In this document: positions 8,026-15,629 of the stretch, piece after piece
Position numbering within the stretch: the stretch's first letter is position 1
Layout: each line of letters starts with the position of its first letter
Source: an uncultured Alphaproteobacteria bacterium
GTDB lineage: Bacteria > Pseudomonadota > Alphaproteobacteria > Rs-D84
Length of the DNA: 27,990 nt
Direction: 5' to 3'
Assembly: GCA_937888635.1 (NCBI GenBank)
Contig: CALARG010000023.1
Span: 1 to 27,990, forward strand
Translations under genes and position numbers: made by a program
Notes under the pieces: model-generated
What the model was told of the DNA's origin: nothing
What the model saw: only the letters and a program-made list of their open reading frames with translations
Databases searched by the model: none

Positions 8026-8469
8026 ATGCCAGACACAAAAAAAAATATTCCTGTAAAATTTATTGTCACGGATGTATATGACCCAGAATTTTCCTCATTT
8101 GAACAAGAAATAGGAAAAATTGATCGCAATAACCTGGAATGGATAATGTCAGAATTTTCTGACGAAAAGAACACTGTAACACCAGGCTCATGTATACGCA
8201 CTATGTCTATTCAACTTATGGATACTGTCAATTTTGGCAGAAACCCATTTCATAACAAACGTAATCAGTCAGTTGAAATATCTAACATCTTCTATTTCTC
8301 GGATGCAAAACCAAAATGCACAAGTGTACCACACGGGGCAGACGAAGACATGAAAATGGGTATATGTTGCAAAAATTTGGCAGACGGCAAATGTCGTGAC
8401 GAATTCATACGACGCACGCTGGGCGCAACATTATTCCCACAACATTACGCAAAAGATAAACAAAAGTAA
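8026..8469 (+). CDS. Unknown Cys-containing protein between gatC and gatA
   Basis: Not recognised. The 147-residue soluble protein has no signal peptide or membrane helix. Five Cys are present: Cys56, Cys98, Cys114-Cys115 and Cys123. The last four sit in a C-terminal patch with His103 (KCTSVPHG, GICCKN, GKC) that could bind metal. The N-terminus (IPVKFIVTDVYDPEF) looks like a beta-strand start. The ATG at 8026 follows the gatC stop by 1 nt, suggesting translational coupling; the longer frame from 7993 would overlap gatC. Codon use matches the neighbours. Its position inside the gat operon suggests co-expression, not necessarily a shared function. Confidence 0.7.
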   Translation: MPDTKKNIPVKFIVTDVYDPEFSSFEQEIGKIDRNNLEWIMSEFSDEKNTVTPGSCIRTMSIQLMDTVNFGRNPFHNKRNQSVEISNIFYFSDAKPKCTSVPHGADEDMKMGICCKNLADGKCRDEFIRRTLGATLFPQHYAKDKQK

Positions 8470-8482
8470 AACAGACCCAACG

Positions 8483-9067
8483 ATGAAACCCAATAAAAAA
8501 CATTTAAGAAACTTTGACAACCTATCAAACCAGATAATAGTCGCTTCTGTAAATTACGATTTTCAGGCTGACAAACTTGCAAAAAGACACAATATAAACT
8601 TTAATGCAGAAGACTTACTAGACCGCCCAGAATATTATGAATATATGGAAGATTTTGGACAGTTTTTGGCAGAATACGAAATTCAACAATCTGTTTTAAA
8701 TGCAAAACGTGTTGCCGAATTACTAATCGGATACAACATTGCACATCGTGGTAAAAAACTGCACCCATCTGCAATAACCAAGAAATTAAGCAAACTGCCC
8801 GAAGCACACGCCGAAACAATTTATTACGCAATAAATGACAGCCATTTTAATTCCCCTGTATTAACGGCCCAACCATATTTACATTCTATATTGCAAAAAA
8901 AATACGGGGTCTTATTATTGGATGAAAAATACTTTGAATACCTGCATGCGCTATTGAACAATCCACATATACAACCGTCACAAAAACAACGCGAAAAAAT
9001 TTTCGCAATCTTAAAATTGTTTCACAGCGCAACCGTAAAACCCTATTTGAACAACAAACAAAAATAA
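8483..9067 (+). CDS. Unknown helical basic protein upstream of gatA
   Basis: Not recognised. The 194-residue, mostly helical, Lys/His/Tyr-rich protein has no signal peptide and no membrane segments. Notable stretches are a basic N-terminus (MKPNKKHLRNF), an acidic aromatic patch near 48-62 (DRPEYYEYMEDFGQF), and a basic helical centre (HRGKKLHPSAITKKLSKL). The start at 8483 lies 13 nt after the previous stop and has no clear ribosome-binding site. An in-frame ATG at 8396 would overlap the preceding gene by 74 nt and yields a peptide out of character, so I prefer 8483. gatA follows after 12 nt. Confidence 0.65.
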   Translation: MKPNKKHLRNFDNLSNQIIVASVNYDFQADKLAKRHNINFNAEDLLDRPEYYEYMEDFGQFLAEYEIQQSVLNAKRVAELLIGYNIAHRGKKLHPSAITKKLSKLPEAHAETIYYAINDSHFNSPVLTAQPYLHSILQKKYGVLLLDEKYFEYLHALLNNPHIQPSQKQREKIFAILKLFHSATVKPYLNNKQK

Positions 9068-9079
9068 AAGAAGAAAAAG

Positions 9080-10546
9080 ATGATTAACCTGACACTAAGC
9101 GAAGCACTTAAAAAACTAAACAGCCGTGAAATTTCTGCGGTGGAATTAACACGCGCGTATCTGGACCGCATTGAAAAATATGGCGCGGATTTAAATTGCT
9201 ATATCACAACCACGCCTGAACGCGCAATGACTGACGCGGCTGCATCTGATGCGCGTCGTGCCGCAGGCGATGCAAAATTCTTGGACGGCGCACCAATCGC
9301 AATGAAAGATTTATTTGCCACGCGCGGCATTCGCACAACCGCGGCATCACACATGCTGGAAAATTTTGTCCCTGAATACGAATCAACCATATCACAAAAA
9401 TTCATTGATGCCGGCACCGTATTATTGGGCAAGGCAAACCTGGACGAATTCGCAATGGGCACTTTCAGCAAGACTTCATACTTTGGCGCGCCCGTCAACC
9501 CATGGCAAATTGAAAAACGTCTGACCGCGGGTGGTTCTTCGGGCGGCTCAACATCTGCTGTGGCGGGGGGGCTGGCCATCGCTGCAACTGGCACCGACAC
9601 CGGTGGTTCAATTCGCTTTCCGGCGGCAATAACTGGCCTGGTTGGGATGAAACCTACATACGGTCTGTGTTCACGTTTTGGTTGCATTGCATTTGCATCT
9701 TCCCTGGACACCCCGGGCCCAATCGCACGCACCGTTGACGACGCAGGATTATTATTAAACATCATGGCAGGACATGACGCACGCGAATCCACCAGTTGCG
9801 AAAACAATTTTGCCTGCACATCTGAAATTCAGCCCATCCTGGGCAATGGCAAAAAATTACGTGTCGGCATAATTCGCGAATTTGGCGATGTTAAGATTTC
9901 AGACGACATGAAGACATTATTTGAAAAACGCATTGCCGATTTAAAAGCCTTGGGCGCAGAAATTGTTGAAGTATCTATTCCAAACATTCTGGACGCATTG
10001 GCGGCATACTATATCATCGCCCCAGCCGAGGCCTCATCAAACCTGGCCCGTTATGACGGCATGCGCTATGGCATCCGTGTAGAGGGTCGTGATATTTATG
10101 ACACATTTAAAAAGTCACGCGCCACTGGCTTTGGCGACGAAGTACAACGCCGTATGGTAATCGGCACCGCAGTACTGTCCAGCGAATCATACGATGTATA
10201 CTTTATGCAGGCTGCACGCGTACGTCGCATGATATCCGACAGTTTTAATGCCGCCTTTGATCAGTGCGACTTAATCGTCTGTCCATCATCTGCCGGCACT
10301 GCAATGCCATTGGATTCAGACCTGACCCCGTTGGAATACTACGCACTGGATTTATTCACGGTTGCAATGAATCTGGCGGGCGTACCTGCATGCAGTGTCC
10401 CGGCTGGCCTGGCAGGCAACGGTCTGCCCCTGGGGATTCAGGTTGTGGGTCGCCGTTTTGACGACATGCGCGTTCTGCAATTGGCAAAACATATTGAAAC
10501 CGCGGCCGCCGTTGACAACCGACCAACAATAATTATGGGGAAATAA
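9080..10546 (+). CDS. gatA: Aspartyl/glutamyl-tRNA amidotransferase subunit A
   Basis: GatA, the amidase subunit of GatCAB. It releases ammonia from glutamine (or asparagine) and channels it to GatB. The 488-residue length is normal for the family. The amidase-signature triad is intact: Lys76 (APIAMKDLF), cis-Ser153 (GGSSGGS, 151-157) and nucleophile Ser177 (GTDTGGSIRFPA); the 24-residue Ser-Ser spacing matches characterised amidases. The end NLAGVPACSVPAGLA...GIQVVGR is the usual C-terminal block. AAGAAG precedes the ATG at 9080. Large open frames on the opposite strand (for example 9199-9819) are shadows of this gene. The next gene starts 3 nt after the stop. Confidence 0.97.
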   Translation: MINLTLSEALKKLNSREISAVELTRAYLDRIEKYGADLNCYITTTPERAMTDAAASDARRAAGDAKFLDGAPIAMKDLFATRGIRTTAASHMLENFVPEYESTISQKFIDAGTVLLGKANLDEFAMGTFSKTSYFGAPVNPWQIEKRLTAGGSSGGSTSAVAGGLAIAATGTDTGGSIRFPAAITGLVGMKPTYGLCSRFGCIAFASSLDTPGPIARTVDDAGLLLNIMAGHDARESTSCENNFACTSEIQPILGNGKKLRVGIIREFGDVKISDDMKTLFEKRIADLKALGAEIVEVSIPNILDALAAYYIIAPAEASSNLARYDGMRYGIRVEGRDIYDTFKKSRATGFGDEVQRRMVIGTAVLSSESYDVYFMQAARVRRMISDSFNAAFDQCDLIVCPSSAGTAMPLDSDLTPLEYYALDLFTVAMNLAGVPACSVPAGLAGNGLPLGIQVVGRRFDDMRVLQLAKHIETAAAVDNRPTIIMGK

Positions 10547-10549
10547 TAT

Positions 10550-11830
10550 ATGAAAAAAAACGATCTGGATTTTTCATATAACCTGTCGCCTACACAACGC
10601 AGTAAATTGGATGAATTACTAAAAAAACATTCACCAGATACTGTTCTGACGGCTATGGTGGATCACCCGATCGCCCCCGAAACAGAAAAATTTTTATCCG
10701 ACGATAAAAATTCATATGCATATTGGGGTCCCGAAACAGCCAAACTGGTATACACGCCTGAAACACTGTTTCTGCCAATGTCATATGACGCATTCAAGGT
10801 CAGCAGTGCTTCTGAAATAAAATTTAAACACCCAACCACGGAATATGCCTGGGCAGAATTAACAATGTGTGCATTAACCATTGCAAAATGGGCCCAAGAA
10901 CGGGGATTAAAAGAATTCTTTTTGAAGAACGCCAATTTTTCTAGCAAACATCGCTGGCCACATACATGCAATATTGATTTTTCTCATACCCCTAATATGA
11001 GAAGCACGGACAAGCTATCAAAAATCCTCAGTCACATGTGCCAAATAAATTCTGATGCGGTGCTGGCATGGGCAAAACCCGGACTTGGCTGGGTCGCACG
11101 TAAAAAACTAGATTTAGTTCCTGTGTTTTATGCATTCGGCCGAAAATTTTTCCAATTTATAGACCCTACGACTGGTGAAACCCAAACTATCAGTACCAGC
11201 GCATCTGAAAAGTCAGAACAATTAATTTCGCAATGGAACACAAAAAATCCGAACATGCAATTACATAAAACCTTCCATATCGGAATGCCAATCACACGTG
11301 AAATACGTATTTTTACATTGGGCGGTGAAATTGCAGGCTTTGTTCCATATTGGACACCGAACGCATTCAAAAATCAAAATATATATGGTCTGGCGAATGG
11401 AATGACATTAGAATCTGCACTAAAGCGCATGAATACTTTTACATCAAAAGAATTAGATTACCTACGCAATGAAACAAACAAAATTATCCAACACCCAAAA
11501 TTTCATGACACAGATTGGGCCATTGATTGGATTGTCACACGCGATAACACATGGTATATGACAGATATGCAGGTTGCCCAACAATCATATATGGATTATA
11601 ACAATATGATTTTTGCTTCTGACAATGGCCATGCCAATGTGATTCAATTATTAAACAAACAAGTAGATTCTCTAAAACGCGCACAAAAAAAACTGTCCAC
11701 ATTCCAAAAAATATGTTTAAAATTAAACGGTGTATCCACAGACATAGATTCACAATTACAGCGATCTGGATACCCAACGCAACAAGAAATTGTAAAACTA
11801 AACAAACAAATAGGAATCAAACAAAAATAA
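10550..11830 (+). CDS. ATP-grasp-like protein embedded in gat operon
   Basis: Probably an ATP-grasp fold enzyme, resembling the R2K clade of small ATP-grasp proteins seen in phages and conflict-related loci; assigned by eye and therefore tentative. In the 426-residue product the pieces that look ATP-grasp-like are FFLKNANFSSKHRWP (about 123-137, Lys126 as a nucleotide-binding Lys), TREIRIFTLGGEIAGFVPYW (249-268, the conserved Arg strand) and WAIDWIVTRDNTWYMTDMQ (323-341), which matches the metal-binding end of the fold, where D-x-x-x...g-W-x-x-(D/E)-x-(N/Q) is expected. Here Asp325, Asp339 and Gln341 stand in for the usual Asp/Glu/Asn. The N-terminal 90 residues are unassigned and the C-terminal 70 form a basic helix. 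It starts 3 nt after gatA, so it is co-translated. The ligase substrate is unknown. Confidence 0.7.
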   Translation: MKKNDLDFSYNLSPTQRSKLDELLKKHSPDTVLTAMVDHPIAPETEKFLSDDKNSYAYWGPETAKLVYTPETLFLPMSYDAFKVSSASEIKFKHPTTEYAWAELTMCALTIAKWAQERGLKEFFLKNANFSSKHRWPHTCNIDFSHTPNMRSTDKLSKILSHMCQINSDAVLAWAKPGLGWVARKKLDLVPVFYAFGRKFFQFIDPTTGETQTISTSASEKSEQLISQWNTKNPNMQLHKTFHIGMPITREIRIFTLGGEIAGFVPYWTPNAFKNQNIYGLANGMTLESALKRMNTFTSKELDYLRNETNKIIQHPKFHDTDWAIDWIVTRDNTWYMTDMQVAQQSYMDYNNMIFASDNGHANVIQLLNKQVDSLKRAQKKLSTFQKICLKLNGVSTDIDSQLQRSGYPTQQEIVKLNKQIGIKQK

Positions 11831-12025
11831 ATAATATCAACAAAAGTAAAAAAAAAATGAGCACTTCTACCACCTTCTTTCCATACAATGAAAACGCGAT
11901 TGCAAAGACCGCAACGGTCGCAATTAGAAAGGATATGGTGGCAAGCCTACGGGAATCAAACCGCCGACACAGGGATTTTAAGGTGAATTGTTCTAATGCT
12001 ATCTTTTTTCTAAACAATAAAAAAA

Positions 12026-12040
12026 CGACCACAACGGTCG
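12026..12040 (-). terminator. Copy of the tRNA-Phe terminator in repeat unit 2
   Basis: CGACC-ACAAC-GGTCG as read on the plus strand; on the minus strand it is followed by a run of seven T. Identical in layout to the terminator behind the intact tRNA-Phe at 12146-12160. The equivalent in unit 1 (about 11907-11920) has lost its T-run. Confidence 0.75.
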
Positions 12041-12145
12041 CAATTAGAAAGGAGATGGTGGCGAGCCGACGGGAATCAAACCGCCGACACAGGGATTTTA
12101 AGGTGAATTGTTCTAATGCTATCTTTTTTCTAAACAACAAAAAAA

Positions 12146-12160
12146 CGACCACAACGGTCG
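12146..12160 (-). terminator. Terminator of tRNA-Phe
   Basis: A 5-bp stem (CGACC/GGTCG) with a 5-nt loop, beginning 15 nt after the tRNA CCA end. It is followed on the minus strand by seven T (12145-12139). Confidence 0.8.
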
Positions 12161-12175
12161 CAATTAGAAAGGAGA

Positions 12176-12251
12176 TGGTGGCTAGGGACGGAATCGAACC
12201 GCCGACACAGGGATTTTCAGTCCCTTGCTCTACCAACTGAGCTACCTAGCC
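12176..12251 (-). tRNA. tRNA-Phe (GAA)
   Basis: The 76-nt tRNA includes an encoded CCA. The acceptor GGCTAGG pairs with CCTAGCC, the anticodon stem AGGGA with TCCCT around the loop CTGAAAA (anticodon GAA), and the T stem GGCGG with CCGTC around TTCGATT. A36-A37-A38 are all A, the MiaA/MiaB target motif, so the nearby miaB product should modify A37. The gene lies antisense within the gat operon, between the ATP-grasp gene and gatB. Its promoter is at 12264-12292 and its terminator at 12146-12160. Partial copies follow it. Confidence 0.97.
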
Positions 12252-12263
12252 AACGCGACGACA

Positions 12264-12292
12264 ATAATAAGATACAAAAAATAAAAAAGCAA
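12264..12292 (-). promoter_or_regulatory. Promoter of tRNA-Phe
   Basis: Read on the minus strand, TTGCTT (12292-12287), 17 nt, TATTAT (12269-12264). The predicted start at about 12257 is 6 nt before the mature tRNA 5' end. The promoter faces away from gatB and overlaps its upstream region. Confidence 0.6.
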
Positions 12293-12306
12293 GGGAAAAA
12301 GACAAA

Positions 12307-13827
12307 ATGTTTACGATAAAAGGCAAAACATGTGATTGGGAATTGGTAATCGGACTGGAAACACATATAGAAGTCCTTTCTAATTCAAAATTATTCAGCG
12401 GCGCATCTGCCGACTATAACCCAACCATATCACCCAACACCCAGGCATCAATGATTGATGTTGCAATGCCTGGAATGTTGCCGGTTATAAATAAATTCTG
12501 TGTTGACCAGGCAATAAAAATGGGATTGGGTCTGAATGCAGAAATTTCCCGCACCAGTCGTTTTGCCCGTAAACAATATTTCTACCCTGACCTGCCCCAG
12601 GGATACCAGATTTCACAGCCCGCGGACGAACCACCAGTTGTTGGCCGTGGCTGGGTTGAAATCATGGGCGACGATGGTAATCCAAAGAAAATTTTAATTG
12701 AACGCGCACACTTGGAACAAGATGCGGGCAAATTAAAACACGATGTTCATCCAACAAAATCATTTGCAGACTATAACCGCACCGGGGTTGCACTGCTGGA
12801 AATCGTGACTTTCTTGGACACAAAAAATCCTGAAAACAATTCCTATATCACATCCCCAGACGAAGCGGAACGTTATCTGCGTGAAATTCGCGAAATCGCA
12901 CGCGCACTGGGCGTATCACGCGCCAACATGGAAGAAGGTTCCATGCGCGCCGATGTAAATGTTTCTGTCCGTCCGGTTGGTTCAACCGAATTCCGCACAC
13001 GCACCGAAACAAAAAACATGGTGTCATTTAAATTCATCAAATCCGCCATTGAGTTTGAAGCCCGTCGTCAAATTGAAATCTATGAAAATGGCGGCCAAGT
13101 CACTCAGGACACAATGCGCTATCACCAGGGCGACGGCACAACTTCTGTTATGCGCAGCAAAGAAGATGCACTGGACTATCGTTATTTCCCAGACCCGGAC
13201 CTGTTGCCACTGGAAATATCTGATGAACAAATTGAACGCATACGCAGCACCATGCCGGAATTACCATCTGCGACACGCGCGCGCTATACACACGAATTCG
13301 GGCTGTCTGAATATGATGCCGCACGCCTAACCGAAAGCACTGATATATCACATTGGTATGATGCATCTGTAAACGGCGACAAAAAACGCGCCAAAGGTGT
13401 CGCAAACTGGATGATTTCTGAATTATTCGCGCACCCAGAAAATTGGGATATCAAAAACGAAAAATCAGGCATTGTGGACGACATGCGTATTATCACACCA
13501 TCTGATTTGGCCGAACTGGTTGACATGGTTGCAGAAAACACAATTAACGGCAAACAGGCCAAGGAAATCTTCATTAAAATGCTGGATGGCGAATCGGGCA
13601 GCCCGCGTGACATCGCCGACAAATTCGGCATGAAACAAATGACCGACACCGGCGCAATTGAAGCGATTGTTGACGAAGTTATCGCCGCAAACCCATCCCA
13701 GGTTGAACAATACAAATCTGGCAAAGTTGGATTACTGGGCTTCTTTGTTGGCAATGTTATGAAGAAAACTGGTGGCACTGCAAACCCTGCCGTTGTAAAC
13801 GAAATCTTACGCAATAAACTGGCTTAA
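12307..13827 (+). CDS. gatB: Aspartyl/glutamyl-tRNA amidotransferase subunit B
   Basis: GatB binds the mischarged tRNA, phosphorylates the Glu/Asp side chain with ATP and receives ammonia from GatA. The 506-residue product has the N-terminal catalytic 'cradle' with VIGLETHIEVLSNSKLF, the block FARKQYFYPDLPQGYQISQ and SMRADVNVSVRP, then the helical and YqeY-like C-terminal domains that grip the tRNA elbow (about 360-505, ending KVGLLGFFVGNVMKKTGG). The length is slightly above the family norm of about 480. AGGGA precedes the ATG. It is separated from gatA by the ATP-grasp gene, the tRNA repeats and an antisense tRNA, so its transcription may need readthrough of about 480 nt or a promoter I could not identify. 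Confidence 0.97.
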   Translation: MFTIKGKTCDWELVIGLETHIEVLSNSKLFSGASADYNPTISPNTQASMIDVAMPGMLPVINKFCVDQAIKMGLGLNAEISRTSRFARKQYFYPDLPQGYQISQPADEPPVVGRGWVEIMGDDGNPKKILIERAHLEQDAGKLKHDVHPTKSFADYNRTGVALLEIVTFLDTKNPENNSYITSPDEAERYLREIREIARALGVSRANMEEGSMRADVNVSVRPVGSTEFRTRTETKNMVSFKFIKSAIEFEARRQIEIYENGGQVTQDTMRYHQGDGTTSVMRSKEDALDYRYFPDPDLLPLEISDEQIERIRSTMPELPSATRARYTHEFGLSEYDAARLTESTDISHWYDASVNGDKKRAKGVANWMISELFAHPENWDIKNEKSGIVDDMRIITPSDLAELVDMVAENTINGKQAKEIFIKMLDGESGSPRDIADKFGMKQMTDTGAIEAIVDEVIAANPSQVEQYKSGKVGLLGFFVGNVMKKTGGTANPAVVNEILRNKLA

Positions 13828-13840
13828 AAAAGGATAAGAT

Positions 13841-14098
13841 ATGACAAAAAAAGCAACAATCAAAGTTATTAGCATAACAAGAAACGACAGCATCACCGGC
13901 CAGGAATACGGTCTGATTGAAATAGATGTCCCAGGAACAAAAATCACGACACCAACAGACACAACAAAAAAGATAAAGTCAACAGGTCCAATCAGACAAA
14001 CACATACACACATCAAACAACCTGCATTAAAATGGCGAAACAAAATATCTGCTGCAAAAAAACGCATTTTAGACGCCCAAAAACAAAAAATAAGATAA
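13841..14098 (+). CDS. Small unknown basic protein after gatB
   Basis: Not recognised. The 85-residue, Lys/Thr-rich protein starts with a plausible beta-strand region (KATIKVISITRND, then YGLIEIDVPGTKI) and ends in a highly basic helix (RNKISAAKKRILDAQKQK). No membrane segment or signal peptide. AAGGA stands 7 nt before the ATG, so translation is credible. It lies 13 nt after gatB and overlaps nothing real. Nucleic-acid binding would be a guess from charge alone. Confidence 0.6.
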   Translation: MTKKATIKVISITRNDSITGQEYGLIEIDVPGTKITTPTDTTKKIKSTGPIRQTHTHIKQPALKWRNKISAAKKRILDAQKQKIR

Positions 14099-14103
14099 TA
14101 CAT

Positions 14104-14325
14104 ATGATATACTATTACCTAACAGCATTCTTTACCCAGGTTCGTGAAAAAATGTATGCAGATATTGTTGCCATTGTGCGCGAAATGGAAAAACACGAAG
14201 CACAATCAAAAATAAAAGCACGCGAAGAAAAATACATGCGTCAAAACGCAATGCGTGCTTTTAACGCAAAACAGAAACAAATAAACAACAAAAAAGTTCA
14301 AATTCAACGAACAAGACATAAGTAA
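14104..14325 (+). CDS. Small unknown helical protein before miaB
   Basis: Not recognised. The 73-residue protein starts with a hydrophobic aromatic segment (MIYYYLTAFFTQV) and continues as a long charged helix rich in Lys, Glu, Gln and Arg, possibly a coiled coil. An ATG at 14032 in the same frame would overlap the previous gene by 67 nt; 14104, 5 nt after the previous stop, fits the operon better but has only a weak ribosome-binding site. miaB follows 5 nt after the stop. The reading frame is short and could be wrong in its start. Confidence 0.5.
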   Translation: MIYYYLTAFFTQVREKMYADIVAIVREMEKHEAQSKIKAREEKYMRQNAMRAFNAKQKQINNKKVQIQRTRHK

Positions 14326-14330
14326 GAAAA

Positions 14331-15629
14331 ATGAAAAAATTCTTTATCCAAACCTTTGGCTGTCAAATGAATGTATATGACGGTTGGCGTATTGCCAGCA
14401 TGCTGGAACACCACGGATTCGTGCGTACAGAACAGATTCCAGATGCAGACATCATCATACTGAACACATGCGCTGTTCGTGCCAAGGCAACGGATAAAGT
14501 TTATTCTGCACTGGGGCGAATCAGACGTGCAAAAAAACCATCTGCCTTGTTTGGAATCGTTGGTTGCGTTGCACGCGAATCGGGCACAGACGCATTCCGC
14601 AGAATACCCGAATTAAGTTTTGTTCTGGGGCCACAAAGTTATCACAAATTACCAGAAATATTAAATAATCCCGACACGCGGTTATTTAATATAGATTTGG
14701 GCGGGCTGGAAAAATTTGATTCCCTGCCCCAGATGGAGTCTTCCCCACGCGTTGCATATATTCCAATCCAAGAAGGTTGCAACCATTGTTGCACATATTG
14801 CATTGTTCCATACACCCGTGGCCGCGAATTATCACGCGCATTTGATTCGGTTATGCGCGACACAATTCATGCTGCAAAAACTGGCGCAATTGAAATTTGT
14901 TTCTTGGGGCAAAATGTAAACGGATATAAATACACCGACGAAAACGGCAAACTATATCGCCTGTCTGATCTAATACGCGAAACAGCAAAAATCCCAGAAA
15001 TCATGCGTATACGCTTTACTTCCAGTTATCCAACAGAAATGACAGATGATTTAATTGACATGTTTGCAACCGAACCAAAATTACTGCCATTTTTAAACAT
15101 GCCAATCCAAAGTGGCGCACCAAATGTTTTAAAACGCATGAACAGACCATACAGTCTGGAACTGTATTGCGACATAGTAAACAAATTAAAAACCGCGCGC
15201 CCAGACATTCAAATCTCGTCAGATTTTATTGTTGGATTTCCCGGCGAAACCGATTCGGATTTTGAACAAACAATGCAAATTGCCCGGCAGATAAAATACA
15301 TAAATTCATATTCATTTAAGTATTCACCACGCCCACACACAGGTGCCGCATTAATGCCAGACCAAATCCCTGAAAATATAAAATCTGCGCGTCTGGCAGA
15401 ACTGGACACATATTTAAACGAAGTCCAACGCGAATTTAACCTTTCTTGTATTGATAAAACACTATCCTGCCTACTAGAAGGGCCCGACAAGACCGGCAAA
15501 CACCTGATATATCGCACACAATATATGCAACCGTGCATCGTCGCCCACCGTGATAATGCGCCCGAAATGGCAAACATTGTTATCACCGCCGCAAACAAGG
15601 CATGTCTGCGTGGAAAATTCACAGACTAA
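14331..15629 (+). CDS. miaB: tRNA-2-methylthio-N6-dimethylallyladenosine synthase MiaB
   Basis: Radical-SAM methylthiotransferase that turns i6A37 into ms2i6A37 in tRNAs reading UNN codons, including tRNA-Phe. The 432-residue product has the N-terminal domain with three Cys for the auxiliary cluster (Cys11 in FGCQMN, Cys47 in NTCAVR, Cys79 in GCVAR), and the radical-SAM motif Cys150-x3-Cys154-x2-Cys157 followed by IVPYTRGRE. FLGQNVNGY and SSDFIVGFPGET are typical. The C-terminal 60 residues form the TRAM domain. QMN and TRGRE favour MiaB over RimO or MtaB. The start lies 5 nt after the preceding small gene. Its stop overlaps by 4 nt the stop of the convergent autotransporter-like gene. Confidence 0.95.
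   Translation: MKKFFIQTFGCQMNVYDGWRIASMLEHHGFVRTEQIPDADIIILNTCAVRAKATDKVYSALGRIRRAKKPSALFGIVGCVARESGTDAFRRIPELSFVLGPQSYHKLPEILNNPDTRLFNIDLGGLEKFDSLPQMESSPRVAYIPIQEGCNHCCTYCIVPYTRGRELSRAFDSVMRDTIHAAKTGAIEICFLGQNVNGYKYTDENGKLYRLSDLIRETAKIPEIMRIRFTSSYPTEMTDDLIDMFATEPKLLPFLNMPIQSGAPNVLKRMNRPYSLELYCDIVNKLKTARPDIQISSDFIVGFPGETDSDFEQTMQIARQIKYINSYSFKYSPRPHTGAALMPDQIPENIKSARLAELDTYLNEVQREFNLSCIDKTLSCLLEGPDKTGKHLIYRTQYMQPCIVAHRDNAPEMANIVITAANKACLRGKFTD

Larger units (their letters stand above)
11901..12175 (-). repeat. 120-bp tandem repeats of tRNA-Phe 3' end plus terminator
   Basis: This fills the gap between the ATP-grasp gene and tRNA-Phe. Two units (11901-12020 and 12021-12140) and a third that runs into the real tRNA repeat at exactly 120 bp: CAATTAGAAA recurs at 11921, 12041 and 12161. 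The first two units differ at only a handful of positions. On the minus strand each unit holds a degenerate tRNA 3' half from the anticodon-loop side (AAAATCCCTGTGTCGGCGG), a T loop TTTGATT, and CCACCA, then the tRNA terminator, then a spacer that is absent from the tRNA. The copies share changes not in the tRNA, including an altered 5' edge and an extra base before the acceptor strand, so they descend from one degenerate copy. Because 120 is divisible by 3, both strands stay open and give spurious ORFs. Confidence 0.9.

Noticed and set aside
8396..8482. Longer start for the gene upstream of gatA
   Set aside because: Overlaps the previous gene by 74 nt and adds a peptide that reads as shadow of it.
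9199..9819. 206-codon frame opposite gatA
   Set aside because: gatA has intact catalytic triad and normal length; the opposite frame has no site or motif.
11901..12175. CRISPR array
   Set aside because: Units are 120 bp, near-identical along their whole length, with no alternating short repeat and variable spacer. They are tRNA-derived and have no cas genes nearby.
11713..12240. Open frame on the plus strand across the tRNA-Phe repeats (and its opposite-strand twin at 11817-12236)
   Set aside because: Frames stay open only because the repeat length, 120, is divisible by 3. Both run through a tRNA gene and its terminators, and peptides such as MVEQGTENPCVGGSIPS are typical translated tRNA. 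No ribosome-binding site.
13284..13814. 176-codon frame opposite the end of gatB
   Set aside because: Antisense to a conserved YqeY-like domain; no supporting features.
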